A stretch of DNA of 64,000 nt from Streptomyces caatingaensis (GTDB taxonomy: Bacteria > Actinomycetota > Actinomycetes > Streptomycetales > Streptomycetaceae). This document shows, in pieces, positions 59,169-64,000 of this stretch (its first letter is position 1; every line of letters begins with the position of its first letter). The position numbers and the translations under genes are program-made. The stretch covers positions 1 to 64,000 of the forward strand of contig NZ_LFXA01000018.1 of NCBI RefSeq assembly GCF_001187435.1, read 5' to 3'. The notes under the pieces are model-generated. The model was not told where the DNA came from. It searched no databases and saw only the letters and a program-made list of their open reading frames with translations.

Positions 59169-60005
59169 GCGTTCACCAGGTCCCGCTCGGCGGTGCGGTC
59201 CGCGCCGGCGGCGGCCTTCGGGGCCTCCAGCCGCACCCTGATCCACGCGGCGAGGACTTCCAGCGTGCCGAGCGCCTCCTCGCAGGCGGAGCGCTGGTCG
59301 TCGGTGAAGGACGGCTTGCGCGGGTAGCGGTTCATCAGCGCAACCGCCTGGTCGTTCAGCCGGATCAGGTCCCGGGCCAGGTCGTGGGCCTTGTCGCGCT
59401 GCCCGCCGGAGCAACCGGTCTGCCCTTCTCGGTCCCGGCGGCGCTTGTCGTCCATGACCCGCTTCATCGCATCGTGAACGCCGTCGTACTCCTCCACCAG
59501 GTCACGCAGGAACTTGTCGCGCTCGGCCGGGTCGCCTTGCAGCAGGGGCCCGAGGTAACGGGCGACGGAGGTACCGCTGGCGGGGTCCAGCAGCTCTTGC
59601 AGGGCCGGGCCAGTGCCCAGGGCCTGCTGGTACTGGGAGCACAGCAGGCGGCCGGCGCCCGAGGTGCGGGCTTCGTCCAGCAGTGACCGCAAGGTGCCGT
59701 ACTCCTCGTCGTGCGGCCGCCCGCCGGACCCGATCCGGGCACCTTCGCGCAGGACGGTGTAGGACAGGTGCACGCCGCTGTCCGCCACGAACTGCCGCAC
59801 CGCCGGCGTGCACAGGCGGGCGGTGTGCCGGTACTCGCGCCCGGTCCGGAGCGGAAGACCGATCTCATCGCAGTACCGCTCAAAGGCAGCCTCGCCGCCC
59901 ACGGCCGTGATGGCCAGCAGCTTGTCACCGAGCGCCAGCCGGTTTCTCGCGGCCCTGGATCATCAGGGTGCGGCCCTCGCGCACGTCCTGATCTGTGTAG
60001 CTCAT
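59165..60005 (-). pseudogene. HTH-type protein gene with an N-terminal frameshift
   Basis: ATG 60005 begins M-S-Y-T-D-Q-D-V-R-E-G-R-T-L-M-I-Q and continues in phase to about 59945. There the AAA run shifts phase and the frame stops at once. In the neighbouring frame the protein continues as N-R-L-A-L-G-D-K-L-L-A-I to the stop at 59165. Removing one A would give about 279 residues. L-A-L-G-D, then a helix pair with R-T-G-R-E-Y-R-H-T-A, resembles the DNA-binding start of DUF6192/RacO-type proteins. An alternative GTG 59902 would give a shortened 245-residue product. It is either a dead gene or a homopolymer error. Confidence 0.6.
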
Positions 60006-60238
60006 GCAGATTCCCCATCCGAAGTCAGCTCACTGGGGCCGCGCAGTGTAATCAGATGACAACACCCGGGTGATCAATGAACTTCGGTGGCCAGCAGGCT
60101 CGTTGACGGCCCGCACGCCGTGCCGGACGGCGGCCCGGCTCCCGGGCGGGGCGGGCCGGATCACCTCTGTGAGTGAAGGGCCGGAGGGCGACCGCAGGGG
60201 TAGAAGGGGCCGCAGATCCAGCATGTGGGGGCTTTCGG

Positions 60239-60661
60239 TTATGCCGGGTCCGTGCCGGTGCTGACCGGGGCCGGGCTGCTGGGGACGGTGGTGCGGCATG
60301 GCTCGCAGCGGGCCTGCATCCACACGTGCTGTCCGTCGCCCCGCAGGCGGATGCGGCCGGGGGCACCGCATTCGTCGCAGGTGTTTTCCGAGGCGGTCTC
60401 GGCGGCGTCGGTCAGGGCGGTGGCCCGGTCGGCGAACTCCCCGTCAAACTCGCCGTTCTCGAAGCGGTCGGCGACGGTGATCCGCAGGCCGCCGAACTTC
60501 ACGGCGAAGGACTCGATGCGGTAGCCGGGGTCCAGGGCGAGCAGATCGCGGTGGAGCTTGTCGAGCAGGGATGCCCAGCCGGGTCCGACGGTGCCGGTCC
60601 AGGCGGGAATCTGCCGGTCACAGGCGGCAAAACGGCCGCGGGTGTCGTCCATGCGCTTCAT
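60239..60661 (-). CDS. small zinc-ribbon protein
   Basis: A 140-residue protein from ATG 60661 (ATG 60652 possible). Residues 1-85 include P-G-W-A-S-L-L-D-K-L-H-R-D-L and K-F-G-G-L-R-I-T-V-A-D-R-F. Residues about 94-124 carry C-D-E-C-G-A and C-E-P-C, a four-Cys zinc ribbon. It is the last gene of the right-hand enzyme operon, 101 nt after the dehydrogenase-kinase gene and past a strong hairpin, so it may be expressed at a lower level. The function is unknown. Confidence 0.7.
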   Translation of the reverse strand: MKRMDDTRGRFAACDRQIPAWTGTVGPGWASLLDKLHRDLLALDPGYRIESFAVKFGGLRITVADRFENGEFDGEFADRATALTDAAETASENTCDECGAPGRIRLRGDGQHVWMQARCEPCRTTVPSSPAPVSTGTDPA

Positions 60662-60722
60662 GATGGCGGCGGGGTGTGACAACGGGCCGGGCTGCGGGTG
60701 GAGTTGCCGCGGCAGCAAGCGC

Positions 60723-60754
60723 GAGCCGGGCGCCCCGCGTGGGGCGCCCGGCTC
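60723..60754 (-). terminator. strong hairpin after the dehydrogenase-kinase gene
   Basis: GAGCCGGGCGCCCC (60723-60736) pairs perfectly with 60741-60754 around loop GCGT, 8 nt past the stop at 60763. It is probably a partial terminator before the zinc-ribbon gene. Confidence 0.8.
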
Positions 60755-60762
60755 CAGCCCGT

Positions 60763-62793
60763 TCAGGCAGCGATCCGCTTGAGGAGGTCGGTGTTGGCCT
60801 TCACGTCGTGGCCGAGGGCCAGGGACGCCCGTGGCAGTGTGCCCAGGAGGTCCAGCAGAGGCTCGTTTCCGGTGGATTCGGTTGGCAGGAGGCCGAAGAC
60901 GTCGGGGTAGCGGTCTTCGGTGCCAGGGGTGAAGAAGTCGCCGGGTGCCACGGTGCGGTCCTTGTCCACCACGGCGGGTTCGGCGCCCGGGGTGATGGTG
61001 GGGAACAGGATGCGGGCGGCGTGTCCTTCGGTGGCCAGGGTCAGGCCGAGCCAGCTCGCGAGCTGGTCGGGGAAGAACTGGGGCTTGAGTTCCTTGCCGG
61101 ACTCCTTCCACAGGGGGGTGCGGCTGCCGGAGAGGAGGGCGTCGGTGACCTTCTGGTGCTGGGTGGGGTGGAGCTGTTCGCCGCTGCGGAGGCGTTCGCG
61201 GACGGCCTCGTACCAGTCGAGAGCGTCCAGCAGCCCCAGGCCGATGGCGGCGGCCGAGGGCCAGGGCAGGACCCGCAGCCGGTCGTCCTCGCGGCGGATG
61301 AAGACGCGGTCGTTGGCCAGCAGCTGCCAGCCGGCACGGGCCAGCAGCAGGGCGGTAGTGGTCTTCCCGGCACCCTTGCCGCCAAGGGTCAGCACGGTCT
61401 GCCCGTCGCGGACGACGGCGGAGGCGTGCAGGATCGACCAGCCGTCGGCCACCAGCTGCCCGCGGACGGCCTCGCGGGCGAGGCGGGCGGCGGCCAGGGC
61501 GACGGGGACGTCCTCGCAGCCGTAGATGTACAGGGGTCCGCCGGGCTCGGCCCGGTAGGCGAGCTTGTCGTCAGGCTGGGAGGCGAGGACGGTGCCGTCG
61601 TCGTCCCGGTCGAAGACCATGGCCGAGTTGGCGTAGACGGTCTCCTCGTGCGCGTGGTCGGCCACACGCTGGGCGATCTCCGTCACCCTGTCCGGGGCGA
61701 CGTCGGCGATCACCTGCGAGCCGTCATCGACAGTGGTGCTGGCGGCGTTCCACCAGGGGCCGAAGTAACGGATGGCCCAGTCGGTGACCACCGTGCTGTT
61801 GCTGGTGACGGCCACCGCCTTACTGGCCGTGGCGATACGGGTAGCGGTCCTGGTCACTGCGGTCTTCTCCTTCCATGAGGTACGTACGGGAACGTGCAGG
61901 CGGGCCAGCGGCTCGTAGGCGTCGCGGAGCTTGACGTCGGCGGCCACCAGCTGGCGGGCCTCGCCGGGATCGAGCGGGGGGAGGCACACGCTGGGGGTTC
62001 CGGCGGTGAAGCACAACGGGATTCCCATCCACCGCCATTCGTGGTTGACGGACAGTTCCACCACCCGGTCCTCCAGGCCCAGGCCCGCGCGGAGGGCAGC
62101 GATGACGGCGCCGGCCGGGCCGCAACGGGTGCGGCCGAGACCGGCGTTGATCCTGGCCGGACGATCGGCCAGCTCGCGGCGGACCTGTCCGACCGGCACC
62201 TCGACGGGGCGGTCGTTCACCCGGGTGGCCGACGCGCACACCACCGCCTGGTCGCCGTGCTCGCCGATCACATGCCCCTCCACCTCCTCAACAGGCACAC
62301 CCAGGAGGTGGGCGAGGGTGAGGCGGTAGCGGGCGGTGTCGGTGTTCGAGCCCACCCCGTAGACGCGCGGGCAGCCGGAGACCTCGGCGAACAGGCGGGC
62401 CATGATGTCCACGGGGTTGGTCACCATGACCACCAGCCCCTGGTAGCGGGCCAGTTGCCGGGCCAGCGAGGCGATGACGGGGGCGTTCGCGTTCAGCCCG
62501 GCCATCCGCACGTTGGTACGGCTGGTGTTGGTGAACTCGGCCCGCGGGCAGACCACCACCGCCTCACAGGACACAAGCTGGCCCGGGTCGGCGGCGTGAA
62601 CCGCCCGGACGGGGGAGCCGGTGATCTGGCACATGTCTTCCAGGTCGGTCACCAGGGCCCGGGCCGACAGGCCCGTTCGGGACACGACCCAGACGGACTC
62701 GCACCAGCCTCCCGCGGCCAGCAGCATGGCGACGCTCTGGCCGACGGCACCGGCGCCGATCACCCCGACCGCCCCGGCCCGGACGGCGGTCAC
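60763..62793 (-). CDS. lactate/malate dehydrogenase-like domain fused to an HPr-kinase-like domain
   Basis: A 676-residue open frame from GTG 62793 (GTGA overlap with the kinase stop). Residues 1-312 are LDH-like: V-I-G-A-G-A-V-G-Q-S-V-A (NAD-binding), S-R-T-N-V-R (mobile-loop Arg), N-P-V-D-I, T-D-T-A-R-Y-R (Asp and substrate Arg) and G-E-H-G-D-Q (catalytic His). Residues about 313-676 are HprK-like with Walker A L-G-G-K-G-A-G-K-T-T and A-N-D-R-V-F. An internal GGAAGGAG precedes GTG 61857, the natural start of the second domain. A TGG codon just before it could be a lost TGA stop. Thus it is either a fusion or two genes joined by stop loss. The substrate is unknown. Confidence 0.75.
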   Translation of the reverse strand: MTAVRAGAVGVIGAGAVGQSVAMLLAAGGWCESVWVVSRTGLSARALVTDLEDMCQITGSPVRAVHAADPGQLVSCEAVVVCPRAEFTNTSRTNVRMAGLNANAPVIASLARQLARYQGLVVMVTNPVDIMARLFAEVSGCPRVYGVGSNTDTARYRLTLAHLLGVPVEEVEGHVIGEHGDQAVVCASATRVNDRPVEVPVGQVRRELADRPARINAGLGRTRCGPAGAVIAALRAGLGLEDRVVELSVNHEWRWMGIPLCFTAGTPSVCLPPLDPGEARQLVAADVKLRDAYEPLARLHVPVRTSWKEKTAVTRTATRIATASKAVAVTSNSTVVTDWAIRYFGPWWNAASTTVDDGSQVIADVAPDRVTEIAQRVADHAHEETVYANSAMVFDRDDDGTVLASQPDDKLAYRAEPGGPLYIYGCEDVPVALAAARLAREAVRGQLVADGWSILHASAVVRDGQTVLTLGGKGAGKTTTALLLARAGWQLLANDRVFIRREDDRLRVLPWPSAAAIGLGLLDALDWYEAVRERLRSGEQLHPTQHQKVTDALLSGSRTPLWKESGKELKPQFFPDQLASWLGLTLATEGHAARILFPTITPGAEPAVVDKDRTVAPGDFFTPGTEDRYPDVFGLLPTESTGNEPLLDLLGTLPRASLALGHDVKANTDLLKRIAA

Positions 62794-63950
62794 CGGTTCG
62801 CTGCCTTCACCACGTCGGCCAGCGCGAGCCGCCACACCGCCCGCGGATCCGTCCCGGCGACCAGGCCGGCGGTCGTGGCCTGAAGCAGGCCGCACACCGT
62901 CTCCGCCCGGGCGGTGAGCTTTCCGGCGTGCTCGGGCAGGGGCAGGTCGGGCGGGCAGGTCAAGTAGGTGCTGAGGATGTTGGTGGTGTCCATCAGCCAG
63001 AGCACCACCAGGTGCCGCAGCCACTCGGCCCGCTCGTCCGGGGCGAGGTCGGCCGTGAGGGCGTCGGCGAACTCCTCGATCCCGGTCGCGACGGCGTCGG
63101 CCGTGACCAGGTCCGGGGAGGAAGCGATCAGGCTGAGCACGGCACGGGAGATCAGCTTGGCCGGGTCCGTCTGCGGGCGTCCCCGGCCCAGGCCGGGGTC
63201 GAGGAAGACCGGCCGCCCGTCGGCGCCGTCGGGGAAGACGACGTGGTCCGGCTTGAGGTCACCGTAGACCACCGGCCGGTGCCCGACCGCCGGAGCGGGC
63301 CGCAGCCGCCTCAGCCGCAGGACCACCGCGCCCAGCACCTCCCCGGCCTGGCCTGCTTTGCGCAGGTAGACGGGGCCGCTGATGCCGTTGAACTTCCGGT
63401 CGAAGGTCGCCCCGATGCCCCGCTCGGTGATGGCCACCTCATCGACGGCACGGGCGATGGCGGGTCGCTGGAGCCCCGCCAGCTCGACCACCGCGCGGGT
63501 CATCAGCTCGCCGCTTTGGTGCGGGTCCTTGGCCAGCAGGTCGGCGAGCGTCGGCCCGGCTACCGGCTCGGTGAACAGCACCCCGTCCTGGTGTCCGGCG
63601 ACCCGGCAGGCCCGCGCTCCGGCCTCCTGCACGATGGCCAGGCCCCTGGCCTCCCGCTCCAGCAGGGCGCCCGGCGAGCCCTGGTAGGCGGCCTGTGCCG
63701 CCCTGACCTGGGCCCAGTCCCCGGCCGTGCCCCGCAGCACCGAGACCAGCGACATTCCCAGCAGCGACACCTTCGCGTACAGCGGGCGCCCGTCCACCGT
63801 CAGCCGGCGGACGTAGGCGGTGACGCTCGGCGTGTGCTGGCCCAGCCGCACGGTGCCGCCCGGCCACAGATCGGCGGCGGCCTGCTTGATCTTCTCGTCC
63901 GCGTAGGCGAAGACCTCGGCGGCGGCGATGGCGCTCGAACCGGCGGTCAT
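62790..63950 (-). CDS. APH/choline-kinase-fold phosphotransferase
   Basis: A 386-residue protein from ATG 63950 overlapping the upstream stop (ATGA). The kinase catalytic loop reads V-Y-G-D-L-K-P-D-H-V-V-F near residue 230. The Asp is retained, but Tyr replaces the usual His before it and His sits at the Asn position. The metal-binding Asp is in V-F-L-D-P-G-L. The N-lobe has Y-A-K-V-S-L, supplying the ATP-binding Lys. It probably phosphorylates a small hydroxylated molecule. It is coupled to the dehydrogenase-HprK gene, so the three activities likely serve one pathway. Confidence 0.8.
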   Translation of the reverse strand: MTAGSSAIAAAEVFAYADEKIKQAAADLWPGGTVRLGQHTPSVTAYVRRLTVDGRPLYAKVSLLGMSLVSVLRGTAGDWAQVRAAQAAYQGSPGALLEREARGLAIVQEAGARACRVAGHQDGVLFTEPVAGPTLADLLAKDPHQSGELMTRAVVELAGLQRPAIARAVDEVAITERGIGATFDRKFNGISGPVYLRKAGQAGEVLGAVVLRLRRLRPAPAVGHRPVVYGDLKPDHVVFPDGADGRPVFLDPGLGRGRPQTDPAKLISRAVLSLIASSPDLVTADAVATGIEEFADALTADLAPDERAEWLRHLVVLWLMDTTNILSTYLTCPPDLPLPEHAGKLTARAETVCGLLQATTAGLVAGTDPRAVWRLALADVVKAANR

Positions 63951-64000
63951 CGCCAGCCTCCCGTCGCCGTGGCCGCCGCGTCCGGCAGGGACAGGGCGGC
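63947..64000 (-). CDS. 3-prime end of an upstream gene of the enzyme operon
   Basis: Seventeen codons ending D-A-A-A-T-A-T-G-G-W-R and a TGA that overlaps the kinase ATG (ATGA). The product cannot be identified from this fragment, but it shows that the operon continues beyond the window. Confidence 0.6.
   Translation of the reverse strand, partial: AALSLPDAAATATGGWR

Larger units (their letters stand above)
53269..64000. mobile_element. Tn554-like recombinases-in-trio element (right end beyond the window)
   Basis: The element begins where the pilin gene is broken, about 53269. It carries three overlapping same-strand recombinase genes (TnpA-, TnpB- and TnpC-like) at its left end, the arrangement of Tn554 and related recombinase-in-trio elements. 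Cargo to 64000 comprises a three-gene DNA-binding-type operon and an enzyme operon. No pilin 3-prime part is seen before the window ends, so the element is at least 10.7 kb. TATCTGG occurs twice in the left end (53271-53277 and near 53338). Confidence 0.75.

Overview
The window is chromosomal DNA of a Streptomyces-type actinomycete. It is very GC-rich with strong third-position GC bias. It carries family-typical genes: wblA beside two ArsA-like ATPases, crp, a CvpA-trypsin (MarP) protease, nhaA, acsA and a tad pilus operon, in the order I know from the S. coelicolor SCO3580-SCO3556 neighbourhood. Many genes use GTG or TTG starts, GTGA/ATGA overlaps and apparently leaderless promoters.

Layout. 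(1) 1-4.1 kb: accessory DNA with small membrane or secreted proteins and two frameshifted genes. (2) 4.1-11.1 kb: a cryptic metabolic locus. A minus-strand operon encodes an Asp/Asn beta-hydroxylase-like protein, a nucleotidyltransferase, a LOG-family protein, an orotate-PRTase-like protein and a HAD hydrolase; a free-standing alanyl-tRNA synthetase catalytic domain lies downstream. A divergent plus-strand pair encodes a large HTH regulator and an ASCH protein. I do not recognise this as a described pathway. (3) 11.2-21.3 kb: an integrative, mobilisable element with relaxase, MobC, DUF2637 membrane protein, DUF3631 ATPase, XRE regulator, excisionase, a tyrosine integrase carrying a LacI-like HTH insert, and an HNH endonuclease plus an HNH relic. 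It ends at tRNA-Pro(CGG), the probable attachment site. An exact 18-bp motif sits at the same distance upstream of both divergent operons of the element.

(4) 21.3-53.2 kb: conserved core chromosome. It includes a metallophosphoesterase, a YqeY protein, a class A PBP, wblA, two ArsA-like ATPases, Nudix/MBL/RidA enzymes, Crp, endonuclease III, CoA-type Nudix, MarP, nhaA, acsA, a SulP-STAS-carbonic anhydrase fusion, a secreted polysaccharide deacetylase, a CooC-like ATPase, a degenerate Fic protein, a HAD-IB phosphatase, and the ssd-tadA-tadB-tadC genes.

(5) 53.3 kb to the window end: a Tn554-like recombinases-in-trio element has inserted into the pilin gene that follows tadC and truncated it. 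Its three overlapping recombinase genes are followed by a three-gene DNA-binding-type operon, frameshifted in its first gene. Beyond that lies a minus-strand enzyme operon: an unknown gene running off the edge, an APH-like kinase, a lactate dehydrogenase-like domain fused in frame to an HPr-kinase-like domain, and a zinc-ribbon protein. The far end of the element is outside the window.

The two enzyme loci (4.1-11.1 kb and 60.2-64 kb) are the best candidates for undescribed biology. Several accessory genes carry single-base frameshifts, two of them in short homopolymer runs, so assembly errors should be excluded before calling them dead genes.
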